Under the pieces are notes generated by a model. That model was given only the letters and a program-made list of their open reading frames with translations, was not told where the DNA came from and did not search any database. A program made the translations under genes and the position numbers. Of a stretch of 64,000 bases of DNA, positions 1-11,716 are shown piece after piece (the first letter of the stretch is position 1; every line of letters starts with the position of its first letter). Source of the DNA: Toxorhynchites rutilus septentrionalis (lineage: Eukaryota > Arthropoda > Insecta > Diptera > Culicidae); NCBI RefSeq assembly GCF_029784135.1, contig NC_073746.1:68803542-68867541 (forward strand). The letters are read 5' to 3'.

Positions 1-1337
1 AGGGTACTAAATAAAACATTTTGGCAGTAGTACCATATATTCGAGTCCTTATATGATACAGCATAGGATTTATGGTGAAAAATGGACTTTTTCGTTTTTT
101 CACGCCATTAGCAATAGCTTTGAGACAAAAATATGAAAAAAATTATTGAAATTCCATCTTACTTATGTGTATCGATCAATATTTTCAAACAATTTTTTCA
201 TCAGAAAGTCAAACACTAAAAAAAAATTTAATTAATTTTAATTTTAATTTTAAATATTTTTTTTTATTTTGCGATTCAGTACTACTCTAGTTTGTATTCA
301 AATTTTTCGGTATATGTGATTTTTTTCAGAATTTTTAGTGTGTTTTTCGTGGTACAAAAAAAATTATATATATATATATTTCAGGCATTTCGAAATTTTG
401 AAAAAAATTACTCTGAGACCCAATTTCACTCTAATTTTTATTTAAATGTGTTCGTATGTTTTGTTTTCTTCCACATGTAGCGTAATTTTTTCTTGAACTA
501 TTGAGAGGATTGCGCGAAAAAAAATTGTTTTTTTATTGGCCTTTGGGCATTTCTAATTTATTTTGAATTCAAAGACCCATTACTGCTCTAATATTTTTAA
601 AATTTTGTTTTCATTATATCTAAATTTTGTCGGTATATTTAGAGCATTGCACAATTGTTTCTCGTATCTTACAATATATGATATTATCTTTACATTGGAT
701 TTAGATGGTTTACCAAATTCACAGGAGTCAGCAGTACGATAGACCTCTGTGAAAACAATAAAGTCCTTGTGGAAAGATCATTCGGATTAATGAGAAGAAC
801 ACTTCAAAAAATGCGAATTGTTTTTATTTTTTTTTATTTTAATCTTACAATTGAAAACCACAAATACAATAAAATAATCGATTTCAAGAAAATAAAAATA
901 ATAATGCAGACGATGAAGAAAATTATTTTTGTGTCACGCAATGCTCTTAAAAATTCAGGAAAAATTACGCCACATGTAGAAAATAAGACACATACGAACA
1001 CATTTAAATAAAAATTAGAGCAGAAGTGGGTCTTAAAGTTATATTTTTTTTTCAAAATTCTGAAATGCCAGAAAATATATAAAATTATTTAATACTGCGT
1101 ATTTAATTTTTTTTTATTATCATATTTTTTGATGGAAAAATAGTTTGAAGATATTTATCGATACACCTTAGTAAGATGCACTTTCAGTATTTTTTCATAT
1201 TTTTGTCTCAAAGCTATTGAGAATGGCGTGTAAAAAACGAAAAGGTGCATTTTTCACCATAGATCCTATGGTGTACCATTATAAGGACTCAAATGTATGG
1301 TATTACTGCCAAAATGTTTTATTTAGTACTCTATACA
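1..1337. repeat. Foldback (long inverted-repeat) element
   Basis: The first ~520 bases and the last ~440 bases are inverted copies of each other. The outer ends (AGGGTACTAAATAAAACATT on the left, its complement near 1318-1337) match closely and the similarity continues inward through the motif around GTGTATCGAT and the ATTTAAATGTGTTCGTATG stretch near 437/1000. Arms look roughly 80-85% identical by eye. No coding capacity is credible; the short open frames on both strands are AT-rich chance frames. The left edge coincides with the window start, so the element may extend outside. Confidence 0.7.
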
Positions 1338-1843
1338 ATATTTTCCATACAGCTGGTGATTAGGTTTGGGGGACTTTTTAGTCCCTTACCCAGCCAGATT
1401 CTTTGGAAATATAAAAAAAATTTTTTTTTTGTACCGCGCAACATGAAATTTTTTTTAAAAAAATCACAAATATCTAGAATAGCCGTAGAAACACATTTAA
1501 ATATGAATTAGAGTAGTACTGAATCTCTAAATCCCAAAATATTTTTTTTCAAAATTTCAATATAATTTCTCTTGATACACCGTAGTAAGATGTACATTCA
1601 GTATTTTTTTCAAATTTTTATCTCGAAGTTTTTGAGGATAGCGTGAAATAAGAGAAAAAGTACGCTTTTCACTATAGATCCAATGTTAAACCACAAAGGG
1701 GTTCAAATAAACCGCCAAAATTTATTATTTAATATCCTATACAATATTTGCCATTTAGCTGGTGATTTAGTTTGGGGGCACTTTTTACACCCTTACCCGG
1801 CCAGGCCCTTTCTCGTAGAGTGACCCCCTGTATAGAACTCAAA
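1338..1843. repeat. Further partial copies of the same AT-rich family
   Basis: A tail ending in a GGTTTGGGGG...CCCTTACCC block (1344-1400) is followed by a second copy of the family arm (about 1470-1740) and the same tail again (1755-1810). The same arm-plus-tail order recurs at 7300-8010, so it is a dispersed family unit rather than chance AT-rich sequence. Confidence 0.6.
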
Positions 1844-1859
1844 GACGTAGTCCTACGTC
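1844..1859 (-). repeat. GACGTAG-family end motif
   Basis: GACGTAGTCCTACGTC: two 7-base inverted arms (GACGTAG / CTACGTC) around a 2-base centre. On the minus strand it is the form GACGTAGGACTACGTC seen at the left end of the other family members, preceded by a T-run. Here it is attached to the tail of the AT-rich family, and no matching right end is visible. Confidence 0.6.
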
Positions 1860-1866
1860 AAAAAAA

Positions 1867-4830
1867 AACATATTCATTACTCAAAATCCAAATGTCTTAT
1901 TGAGGTGTGATGTTTGACAAAGTTGTTGGAAAATCAATTAGCTATTAAGAAAAAAAAAATAACATTTATAATACACTGTTAAAAAATCAAAAATTCAAAT
2001 TATTTATTTAGCTGAAGCTCTGAAGCTATCGATGAATGTCCACTAATGTTCAATAATTATATTGATGAGTATTCTATTCCGCCCTTGCATATTTGAAAAG
2101 AATCTACCTCCTATGAGGCCGAATCCTAAATGAACAATGTTATGCTCTTGAAATTTGTTGTTATTGTATGCTTGGTTTGCTCGTAGATATCGAGTTTTTA
2201 TTCTAAATTTAACACGCTTAACGGTGTTCAATGTTGGTATTGCTTCGTTTGGCAATAACGGGAATTGCCGCCAGCTAGCATCCTTGAATCAAACCTACTG
2301 CAGTTGTCCTTCCCAATAGGCCTCTGAGCAAGAATGAGAGTGCAAAGAGTACAAACAATACGTCACATTGCATCCATCACATAACGGTAGCAAAGATACA
2401 ACTATAAAAACCTCACATCTCAGTTAATAGTCCCTCAATTGTATGTTCACGTTGCCTGGTAGCCGTAGCTAAACGCGGCAAAGACATTGAATTAGCTGCG
2501 TGCTGTTCACGTTGCGTAACCGGCAAATTGACGGCGGAGATCGATCAGTACTTTTTTTTTTCTATAACTACTCTCCTCTTGCCTACCACCACCATCACCC
2601 GGTCAACCTCCCTCACAATGCTGGAAGCATGAAGCATGTTCTCTTTTTCTTTCTATTGCCGTTACTGGCAACTGCAAACAGTAGTAAATCGCACTAATGC
2701 ATTTGCCAGCTCACCTTCACCTCTTCGGTGACCTTCGGAGCAGCAGAAGAGCGACTCACGGTATGATCATAGAAGATTTATAGATATATCGTACCTTCTA
2801 TGACCATTGCGGTCATTGTATAACAATAATCGCGGAATAATCACTCTGTCAAAATCATCATCATCGAAAGACTCCGCGTATTAAGCGACGAACCCAATTC
2901 TGGCAACGAATATTCTTTCTCATCCCAAACGTTCAAATTGGGCACCGAAAGCACCCGCAAACAGGTCCCAACAATCGGTGCTCGTGGATTATTTGCAGAC
3001 ATTGAACTAAGGAAATTGAGCCTCCATGCATTGCCAGGCGCAATTGCCAAGCACCGAGACGCAGCAGCAGCCGTCACAATGCGATGCTTATGTTTAGATG
3101 CTTTTTTTGCGCTTTCGCTTTCGCAGGAGTAAGTACCTTTCGAAAAAGCCGGGCCCAATCATGAATGAACTGTTGCACTCAAGGGGTGAATAATTGAGTG
3201 TGTACTTACGATCTTGCGTCTTCCATTAACACAGTTAAGGCCAAACATTGCCCGAGGGGGGGATCGATCAATCGAGTTTTGGTGCTAGAAGATGTACCGT
3301 TGATGGTTGACCGTGAATTCGAATTGAGCGCGGTTTGGTAATTGCAGTCTGAAAGTTCGAGTGCTCTCGCTAATGATAATTTGAAAGTGTAAGTTTTTGT
3401 TTGCTGCTAGTGCGATAATATTTTTGAATTTGTTCCCTCCAATGACTCAACCTTTTGGGATGAATTGAATGTATACGTAAGTGTGTGAATTACTGTTCTG
3501 AGATGAGTTTATATTGCGCAGTTTCCGTTGAATGGTATTCTTCAATTCTGACAGCTGACAGGATTAAAACGTCAGCTGCAACCAATGAAGAGATGACATT
3601 TTTTCCAGCAGAAGCTGAACAGAAATTCATCCATTTCCGCATCGAGTCGCATCATCGACAATGCGGTTATTTTTCCGCAGACTAAAAGTGAAGGGCGCAT
3701 TCCGAAAACGTTCTCGTGTTGGGAATCCCCGAACGGAGAAAACTCGATTCTGCATACTTTTACCAGCTGCTGATACTTATATTCGCTCGTATACTAATCA
3801 ATTGCAAAGTATTCGACGCTTGTTGGGAATGTAAATTTTCGTCGGTAGCTGAGTAGCTGTCGTTTTTTCACCGAATCGCGGTTCGTTTTGAATTCGAAAT
3901 AAAACTCAAGGCGGACCACTTCGGAGGTGGCCTATCCTCTAAGTGGACGCATGATACAGCCGGAGTGTTTTTTTCGAACAAGGAAAATCAAGTTATTTTA
4001 AAAGCGGAAAGGCTTCGAGACGGTCGGTCAAGAATGATTCAAGGTGCCCAAAAAAATCCGAAAATATATTGGATAGTGTTGAGCAAAAAAAAGTTAGATA
4101 CGGTTAGAGGCCTTGATATTCACTAGTCAAATTCATAACGGTTTCGAGACGGGGCGGAAAAACTGCCCATTTTTTGCCTAAGGACATAAAATAATGAAGC
4201 AATATTGATTCTGGTTTAGCATTTTGAAACATTTTGAAACAGAACTAAACTGGTTGTAACTGAATTGAATAATATGTTCCAATACGCGTAGATTCCGAAT
4301 CAATGCGTTTTCGGCTAAATGAAAAATCACCTTCAAACCAGTTTTCCCACGCACGATGAGTCATAAGATGTATCGGTGGTATAAAACATAGGGTTCAGAG
4401 TTTGCATGATCACATCGCATCATTCCTTGTTAGCAGCAATCCTTTGCATGATATTAGCTGTGTAGCTGTGTAATCACGCGATGGAGGCAATGCTTCTGAC
4501 CATCAGTATCACTGTAACATTTATTGTTATTTGTAACAGTAAGGACGTGACCGGCGTTCTTATTTGCTCTAGAATGTTCAAATAACCGCAACTTGCATCA
4601 TGCGGATAAATTACAGCGCATCAACGCGTTGTTTGTGCTATTTAATTTGTTTAGGTCAGACACGGAGAGCAACTAAGGAATGTTAAACTTACTTGAGCTT
4701 GAGTTCAAATGTGCATAGGTATCTAACCTGGACTGGCTTTTGAATTTTGATATGGTGAATCGATGTTGACACGGAGTTCTCGTGTGAAAAACTATTCTTG
4801 GAAGCTTCATGACAATGATCCAACTCTTGT
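1867..4830. other. Intergenic, no supported gene
   Basis: About 3 kb of mostly non-repetitive sequence. No open frame exceeds 105 codons, no domain is recognisable and no RNA gene stands out. The longest minus-strand frame (2841-3158) overlaps a plus-strand frame and has no family motif. A stretch near 2950-2995 has a faint resemblance to the histone H3 segment around KAPRKQL, too weak to call. Confidence 0.5.
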
Positions 4831-4929
4831 ATCAGCCATTCCATGCCAAGCCGATATAGTGGTTCTCAGAATTTAATGAATGGTGGTAGTTCTGTGAATT
4901 ATCACAAAATATTAGACCCATATTTTTAT

Positions 4930-5560
4930 ATATATTTTTTATATATAGGGTGCCCATTTTCATTTAAGGCTGGTCCGGAAAATCAATTTTCACCCCCTTT
5001 TCCACCACAAAAACTCATAGTTTTTGAACTACTAGACGGATTCAGATGAACGACATATCAAATTGAAGCTAGTCTGGTTTGAAAAAATATTACACTTGCC
5101 AAAAAATCGGATTTTGTTATCGCATTTCTTTATTGTATTTGTTTTTTAAAGTTTTCATGGTCTCGGGACCAAGGGTACAATATATTTTTATATTTTTCTC
5201 TTTAAAGCTGATGTTATTTTACATAGCATATCCAAAAATCAGAGAGGCGTTATTTTTGGTTTTTCAGTTATTATTTTTCAACATTAACCGATAATCCGAA
5301 AAATCACCAAAAATCACGCCACAAAAATTCAATACTGTTGAACTACTGGACCCATTCAGATGATCGACATATCAAACTAATACCAATGAGCTGGTCTTGT
5401 TTGAGAAAATATCACATTTGGAAAAAGAGTCGAATTTTGTTTTCGTAATTATTGATTGTAATTGTTTTTCATAGTTTAAATGGTTTCGGGACCAAGGGCG
5501 CCATATTTTTCTATATTTTTTCTTGAGAGCTGAGGTTGACATGGAATGGCTGAGTTACGA
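4930..5560. repeat. Diverged tandem duplication
   Basis: Two similar blocks lie in tandem, about 5010-5290 and 5325-5560. Both read, in order: actcatag/caatactg...TTGAACTACT, CAGATGA.CGACATATCAAA, CTGGT.T.GTTTGA.AAAATAT.ACA, then GG.ACCAAGGG near 5165 and 5492 and an ATATTTTTCT block. Period is about 320 bases. No coding function is evident. Confidence 0.55.
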
Positions 5561-5799
5561 CTGATTTATGTTGAAGGAGTATTCAAAATCATTGATCTGT
5601 CTTCGTTACTCGAAATCTGATGTTTGGCTAAGTGGTTGGAAAGTGATTTATCTATTTAGGAAAAATAACATTTATACTGTGGAAAATCTAATCCAAAAAT
5701 TGAATTTAAAATTGAAAACATATATATCTGAAAACACCCCACCTTCGATTTTTTTGTATATTTTTATTGGAAACCCTTCCAATTTATAAAAGTTTGGAG

Positions 5800-6515
5800 T
5801 ACAGTGGTGCCGCGGCAAACTCGCCAAATGAAGACATGAATTTTTGAATATTTATGAAATTTTAATACTAATGTGAAATCCTAACCATTTAAGAAAAGTT
5901 ACATAAAAGTTGAATCTATATGCAATTCTACATGAAAAACTATATATGACGTATTATTCTAGTACCTACCGTTCTTAAGATATAACTCTTTTTATAGTGC
6001 AAATAATGTTAGCGAAATTTCTAAGTGCATCTTATTATGATGTATTGTAAAATATTATAAATTTTTTTTCAAAAATCTTTTTTTGATGGACTTCGAGATT
6101 CAGTACTACTTCTATTCATTTTTAAATGTACATCTTTCTAGATATGTGTAATTTTTTGTAAGAATTTTAAAAGTGTTGCACAAAAAATATATTTCCAAGC
6201 ATTGATTTTTTTTTGAATTTTGAGACTCAGTACTGGTTTAATTTATGTTTAAATATGTTCGTATGTGTTTCTTGATATTTTCCTATGATGTTTTTTTTTC
6301 AGAAAATTTTGCGGTACGGTACTGTGCAGTATGAAAACATCTAATAATTTAAAAACAATATTTTTTTCATTTTTTAACGTTTTCTAATATTTTTTTATAT
6401 TTTCCTGAAATCTATAATTGCATTGCATCAGAGCTATGGAAAGTATTGTATAGGGTACCAAACTAAAAAATTAGGGTTTTTTTCTGAATCCCTATATGGT
6501 TCATTGTAAGAGTTA
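5800..6515. repeat. AT-rich family fragments
   Basis: Contains decayed copies of the arm found at 1-1337: AAGTGCATCTTATTATGATGTA near 6021, GATTCAGTACTACT near 6109 and TTTAAATATGTTCGTATGTG near 6247. No gene is supported. Confidence 0.45.
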
Positions 6516-6517
6516 TA

Positions 6518-6748
6518 AAGGTCGGACTCGATTATATATAGTCGACCATTTTTTTCAACAATTATTTTCAAATCCTATACATAATCGAATCTCAAGAATT
6601 TTTTTTTTCATTAATGTATAAATGTCATACATTGATAGAAAAATAGCTTTTTTGTGATTCGATTATGTATTGGATTCGAAAATTAACGTTGAAAGTGGAA
6701 TTGTGATTATATTAATATATTAATTATATATAATCGAGTCCGACCTGT
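6518..6748. mobile_element. Small MITE with GGTCGGACTCGATTATATA ends
   Basis: Inverted ends AAGGTCGGACTCGATTATAT (6518 on) and the complement ending CCGACCTG (6748), flanked by TA on both sides (6516-6517, 6749-6750). About 231 bp, AT-rich, non-coding. A longer relative with the same left end lies at 21188. The TA duplication suggests mobilisation by a Tc1/mariner or pogo type transposase. Confidence 0.75.
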
Positions 6749-6779
6749 AGTGAAAAACGTTGTTTTCCTTTTTTCCCAC

Positions 6780-7475
6780 TCTCAATAGGCTTGGGAATGA
6801 AAATTTTAGAAAATATTCAAAGTGCATCTGCTACGGTGTACAGCATCAAATTATGAAAAAAAATTCTAACGAAAATAATACTATTAAAATTTAGGTAATT
6901 TTATTTGTTTTTCGAACTTTGGATTAATGGATCCGTAATTTTAAATGTACATGTTATTGATGTGATTTTTAGAATTTTAGAGCATTGTGCGGTTCAACTT
7001 TTTGGCAATCCGAAATTTTGGAATTATTCAATGAAGTTTTGAGGCACAGCACTGTTTCGAAATGTGTTCATACGTGTTTTTCTATATTTATGATTTTTTT
7101 ATAATGTTTCAACGATTGAACGTAATATTTATTCCCAATTTACACTATCTAATTTTTTTTTATTTTCATGAAATCAATGTGTTTGTTAATTAAAAAATTA
7201 TAAAACTAAATATATCAACATCTGAGCTATTTGTGCAATTATTCAATTTCGTGTAAATTCGATGGTAATTCGTTGAATTTTCAATGGTATTTTTATTTGG
7301 AGATATGTAGTGATACATCAGAGTAAGATGCAGTATTTGTGCCAAGTGTTCATTTCCAAGCTATTGAGGATAGTGTGAAGAAATAAAAACTACGTTTTTA
7401 ACCATAGCACGTATAAGAAATAATATAAGAATTCAGTAAAATTAACTAATTTTCTAATTTGGTACCCTATACAAT
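6780..7475. repeat. AT-rich family fragment left of the minisatellite
   Basis: Contains AAGTGCATCTGCTACGGTGTA (6821) and a second arm starting near 7310 (GATACATCAGAGTAAGATGCA), ending in the family's GGTACCCTATACAATAT context immediately before the repeat array. No gene seen. Confidence 0.45.
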
Positions 7476-7795
7476 ATCAACAAATCAACAAATCAACAAA
7501 TCAACAAATCAACAAATCAACAAATCAACAAATCAACAAATCAACAAATCAACAAATCAACAAATCAACAAATCAACAAATCAACAAATCAACAAATCAA
7601 CAAATCAACAAATCAACAAATCAACAAATCAACAAATCAACAAATCAACAAATCAACAAATCAACAAATCAACAAATCAACAAATCAACAAATCAACAAA
7701 TCAACAAATCAACAAATCAACAAATCAACAAATCAACAAATCAACAAATCAACAAATCAACAAATCAACAAACCAACAAAGCAACAGAACAAACC
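7476..7795. repeat. 8-bp minisatellite (ATCAACAA)n
   Basis: About 37 near-perfect tandem copies of ATCAACAA from 7476 to about 7772, followed by degenerate units (ACCAACAA, AGCAACAG) to about 7795. It starts exactly where the neighbouring family copies continue with ACAATATTTTCC, so it arose inside or at the edge of that repeat. Since 8 is not a multiple of 3 and the unit lacks stop codons on this strand, the array is open in all three plus frames; the 114-codon frame across it is an artefact of the repeat. Confidence 0.95.
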
Positions 7796-8045
7796 ATAGT
7801 TAGATGCACTTTTAATATTTTTTTTTAAATGTTTATCTTAAAACTATTTAAAATGGCGTGCAAAAAATTTAAAAATATGTTTTTTCCATATATCCTGAGA
7901 TGAACCACATAGATTTCTTATTTAGTACCCTATACAATATTTTCAAAAGAGCTGATGATTTGGTTTGGGGGCACTTTTTACTTCCTTACCCAGCCAGGCC
8001 CTTTCCTCCAAACTTTGGGTATTGTTGGCGCGATTTTCAGGAGTT
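7796..8045. repeat. AT-rich family fragment right of the minisatellite
   Basis: Resumes the family arm (TTAGATGCACTTTTAATATTTTT) and ends with the TACCCTATACAATATTTTC...GGTTTGGGGGCACTTTTTAC tail shared with 1755-1810. Confidence 0.5.
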
Positions 8046-8085
8046 AGGGTCGATTCCAAACTACTTTTTTGCAGCTCGTATATTT

Positions 8086-8322
8086 TTAATTTAACGGCTC
8101 AAAACTTTTAACGTTTATATTATAAATATTATGCATAATCATTTCTTTACAAAAAAAACTTACATGAATAGTTTCTTCTTTGACTACTTCTTTCAATCTT
8201 TCCCTTTCCTTCAATCTCCTTTCAATTTCTGAAATCTTATAATTTCTGTAATTAAAATTCAAATTCTTCGTCTGTGCTAATTTGATTGTTCTAGTTTCTC
8301 TCACCAACTCTTTAAATCTCAA
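8086..8322 (-). other. Short charged open frame, unrecognised
   Basis: A 78-codon minus-strand frame whose middle is rich in Glu, Lys and Arg (EIERRLKERERLKEVVKEE) with helical, coiled-coil-like periodicity. The cause may simply be a CT-rich tract on the plus strand. There are no convincing splice partners or family motifs. I list it as an open frame only. Confidence 0.12.
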
Positions 8323-8545
8323 TATAATTTAATTTCATTCTTGTAATCTTTCCAATTATAAATCCTTTCACTTTTTTCACTATCTATCACATTATTTATT
8401 CTATACATTTCACCCAACAATTGTCAACAATAACAAAACAATATGTTATTCGTCGACAGTGGCGCCCAGGGTATATCAAAACAAGGTGGCATGAATGAAT
8501 GAAACTGCAGGTGCCTCAACAGGTATAAATGTTTTAATATTAAGT

Positions 8546-9000
8546 TCAGTTTTGACGTAGGATTACGTCTTTCGGGAACATATTGGGGTACAAATTGTAA
8601 ATCGAAAATCGAGCGCACCGTGAAAAATGTCCAATTTCAAATGCTTATTGCTCAGTCATTTCATGATGGATTGATGAGATTTTTGCGTCAATCAATTTCG
8701 GTACTCCATAACAATTTTTTACATTGAATAAAATAATAAATGTCATGAAACTAACTATCGAACAATTTAAAAATCTCACCCATATACCTAACGGAAATAC
8801 CCACTTCTGATTGGTCGAAATTGACAACACATGTGGCGGGTCCCTAACAGAGACATCAAAACCAAGCTGCCTGGGGGAAATCGGCATTGCAGATACATGA
8901 AAGTAGAGGGTGCTTTTTTTTTCCCACCGACATGTATTCCCTAACAGAGATTTCAAATCCAAGGGGGAAATCAGCATGTAAATACCCTCGTGGTCGATAG
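8546..9000 (+). mobile_element. GACGTAG-family element, left part
   Basis: Starts with T-run plus GACGTAGGATTACGTC (8554-8569) followed, as in the 9521 and 27308 copies, by a TATTGGGG/TATAGGGGG block and then ATGCTTAT..CTC.....ATTTC (8641), AT.GATTGGTC (CCAAT-type, 8811) and a block shared with 27590-27720 (CCTAACAGAGA / CCACCGACATGTATTCCCT). No right end matching the family was found before the next left end at 9521, so it is truncated. Confidence 0.55.
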
Positions 9001-10038
9001 TTTAACTAATGACGCGCAAAAATGGATAGTGCTCATTGTAGTAACTAGTGTGGGCATTGCTGATTGCATACGTGCTGGCGAATAAATTGGGAGCGATGAA
9101 CGAGTGTTTTTTTTTGTTATTTTCGTTCCAATAAGAATATTTCGATGGGTTGATTGAAGAATGATGTTTCAATGAACTGAATAGAACTTATGCTTGATAG
9201 AATATAAATAAAATTTAAATTTGGAACTTTTATGTTGGTTGCTTCGTGAAATTTCATACCATTGACCGATCATGTATTGTAAAACTTTATAGTTGGTAAG
9301 TGTAAAATTGTGTATGGTAGCTTTTGTGTTAAAATGACTTGACATATGAAATGATTTTTTTCTCCCACGGAAAGTTCATGCGACGAGCAAAATTGGAGAA
9401 ATGAAGGAATATTGGGTTTAAAGCGAAAAGCGAAAACACTCAGAAAATAAAAAAAATTATAATTGAAATTACCTTTTCCATTTCAAATATATTTTCTCTA
9501 TACTAAAGTAACATTTTTTTGACGTAGGACTACGTCTAACCGGAAGATATAGGGGGTGAAATGGAAATCTAGGCACTGAACAAGTAGGAAAAATTGCAAG
9601 ATTTGGAACGCTTATAACTCGAGCATTTCTCAATAGATCGCAAAGGTTTTTGCATCAATTGATAGGAAATATATCTACGCATCTATCATAACGAATAACA
9701 TTTCATTTTTCTTGAGATAAATAATTGAATAATTGTGAAATATCAAGCATTGTCAAAATGCACTATGTGCCCATTTTTGATTGGTCCATTTTGTGCTCCT
9801 CAAATCGTACCGACCAAAACGGGCAACCAGAGCAGCAGCGAAATAGAATGAAGCACGATTGGAAAGGAAAAAGAAAAAAATGAACGAAACATTGGTCGCA
9901 GTCTCACACATGCGTAATTCTCGAGCCAGCCAGTCAGCTTAAAAATCCCCGCTCCGCTGCCGTAACGATCATTCTCATCGAAACCGTACACCACATTGTT
10001 TCGCATCACATCACATCAACAAACCAACACAAGCAGCC

Positions 10039-10230
10039 ATGTCAGGACATGGCAAAGGAGGAAAAGTGAAGGGAAAGGCAAAATCCCGCTCGAACCGTGT
10101 TTAGTTTCGGCCGCCGAAGTGATCGAGTTAGCTGGTAAAGCTGCTCGCGACGATTAAAAAAACTGCATTCGGATCAGAACACATTCGGAGGACATCAAGA
10201 CAACTAGCATTTGCAGCGAGTGGCAAGTGG
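10039..10230 (+). pseudogene. Histone H2A pseudogene, copy A
   Basis: From the ATG at 10039 the frame reads MSGHGKGGKVKGKAKSRSNR, matching the insect H2A N-terminus (usual fourth residue Arg, here His). Then a stop follows and the DNA jumps to the AAEVIELAGKAARD portion (10104-10155), so the H2A core between these points is deleted. A decayed HLQLAI-like stretch follows near 10193. The 60 bases upstream look like a histone leader. H2A is normally ~124-130 residues and packs in the nucleosome; this copy cannot encode it. It belongs to the element that spans 9513-11918. Confidence 0.8.
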
Positions 10231-10397
10231 CAAACGCAATCGCAAAACGGCAGCTGGTAGCAGAAGAAAAAATGTTTTTTTTTATCAATCTGCTTTGGTG
10301 GCAAATCCAGAACAAGGCGGCATCGAGGGCGTTCGAAATGGTTTTTTCAAAACCACGAGTACAAAGTTTTCTAAATTGGAACCATTCCATAAAACAA

Positions 10398-10413
10398 GGC
10401 GCTTTTCAGGGCC
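10398..10413 (+). promoter_or_regulatory. Histone mRNA 3' stem-loop (copy A)
   Basis: GGCGCTTTTCAGGGCC: a 6-bp stem with one mismatch and the canonical TTTC loop of replication-dependent histone mRNAs, followed 12 bases later by AAAAAAGAG (10425-10433), which resembles the purine-rich histone downstream element bound by U7 snRNA. It lies about 360 bases after the copy A start, where an H2A gene would end. Confidence 0.75.
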
Positions 10414-10799
10414 ATTAAACCTTCCAAAAAAGAGTTTAGGAAATACTGTTCAATGCTTTCTAAAACAATATCCAAAATAATAATAAAACACAAATTGATT
10501 TTTTCATAATTTGTTTGCCAGGAGATCATTTGTTTGAGTATGTGAATTTGGCAGTTGTTCTGAGCTTATTGATTTTCACCAATTCTTAAATTGCTTCTAG
10601 ATTGAAAGTACAGTAATTTACACTTATCTCGACATTTAGCTAATTGGACGGACCTGTAATGCGACATATTTAGTTGGACATTTTTGTAAACATAGAGTTC
10701 GGGGTCCAAATTATAACCCCACATTGAATGCCGACACTGTACCACTGTCTTCGCAAATATTCAATTACAGGTTAAAATTACCTCCAATCCGATACTGAG

Positions 10800-10980
10800 T
10801 GGTGGTAATGCGACGTGCCATTGAATGTAATTTATTGTAAAATATGTCACAAGCTGGATGGGAAGAAATTTTCCAACTGTGAAAGCTGAGGCGAGTGGCA
10901 AATGCAATCGCTAAACAGAAAGGTTTAGCCGAACAAGTTGGGGATATCGAGTGACAACAAAACAATAAACTCTTTAGATT
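10800..10980 (+). repeat. Direct repeat unit within the histone element (with 11545-11705)
   Basis: A block beginning near CGACGTGCCATT and containing ATGTCACAAGCTGGAT, GGAAGAAATTTTCCAACTGT and GGCGAGTGGCAAA recurs at 11552-11705 with few changes. It lies downstream of each H2A copy, so the element appears to contain two rounds of an H2A gene-plus-trailer unit. Confidence 0.75.
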
Positions 10981-10994
10981 GAAGATAATTTTGT

Positions 10995-11010
10995 GATCCT
11001 GAAAAGGACC
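10995..11010 (-). promoter_or_regulatory. Histone-type stem-loop on the minus strand
   Basis: Read on the minus strand this is GGTCCTTTTCAGGATC, a 6-bp stem with TTTC loop and one weak pair. Its orientation is opposite to the two H2A copies, which suggests a piece of a divergently arranged histone gene was carried along. No histone coding sequence is readable upstream of it on that strand. Confidence 0.5.
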
Positions 11011-11245
11011 CTTTTTAGCCTGCATGTGAATCCAACGAGCGAACAAATCGTAATGAATGTATTTTTTTGCCATCGCTCCCTTTTAACGCTCATTCGTTCG
11101 TCTCGTTGGACTCGCCTCTCTGGCTGAGTCTGCCGATTTGTCTCTATCCTGTGAGTGTGTACCGCTAGAGTATAAAACACGCGGACCCCAAAAAATATCA
11201 TATTTTCTTTCAAACCGTAAACCCGTGTGGTTGTACGGCATCGGC

Positions 11246-11530
11246 ATCGTGGACGTAACAAAGGAGGACAAGTTAAGGGAAAGGCAAAGTCTCACTCGAA
11301 CCGTGCAAGTCTCCAGTTTCCTGTTGGTCGCATTCACTGATTGCTCCGCAAGGGTAACTAGGCCGAACGGATTGGTGCCGGAGCACCAGTATACCTAACA
11401 GCGATTATAGAGTTTCGGCCGTCGGAGTGCTCGAGTTGGCTTGCAAAGCTGCTCACGACAATCAGAAAACCCGCATCAAGAACAGAGCAGCTTCGGTTCG
11501 GCGCTCATCAAGGCAACAATTAGTTTCAGT
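11246..11530 (+). pseudogene. Histone H2A pseudogene, copy B
   Basis: DNA-level match to insect H2A almost from the start codon (ATG has become ATC at 11246) through GKGG.VKGKAKS.SNR, the [16 protein letters not shown] segment (11311-11355), AERVGAGAPVYL (11362-11397) and EVLELA.KAA..N.KTRI (11430-11478), then decay. Several frameshifts and stops are present. Unlike copy A it keeps the core, so the two were not made from each other after copy A lost its core. A TATA-like box (TATAAAACAC, 11171) sits 75 bases upstream. Confidence 0.8.
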
Positions 11531-11716
11531 GAGTGGCAAAGTGTTTCTCCGGCACGTCGCATTAAATGTAATTTACTGAACAACATGTCACAAGCTGGAT
11601 AGGAAGAAATTTTCCAACTGTGAAAGCTGTGGCGAGTGGCAAACGCAATAGCTAAACAGGAAGGTTTAACCGAACAAGATGGGAATATCGAGTGATAACA
11701 AAAACACAACACCAAA

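Noticed and set aside
2403..2425. TATA box and initiator (TATAAAAA, TCAGTT)
   Set aside because: The spacing of about 19 bases is too short for a standard TATA-to-start distance and no gene follows.
2841..3158. Possible gene or histone H3 remnant
   Set aside because: A short resemblance to the KAPRKQLA-KAAR region of H3 near 2950-2995 does not extend in any frame; overlapping frames on both strands suggest chance.
7459..7803. A 114-codon open frame of repeated Asn/Gln/Ser/Thr
   Set aside because: Product of the (ATCAACAA)n array for the same reason.
11083..11398. Several overlapping frames on both strands around the H2A copy B
   Set aside because: These are shadows of the pseudogene and its promoter region; H2A similarity at the DNA level crosses frames.
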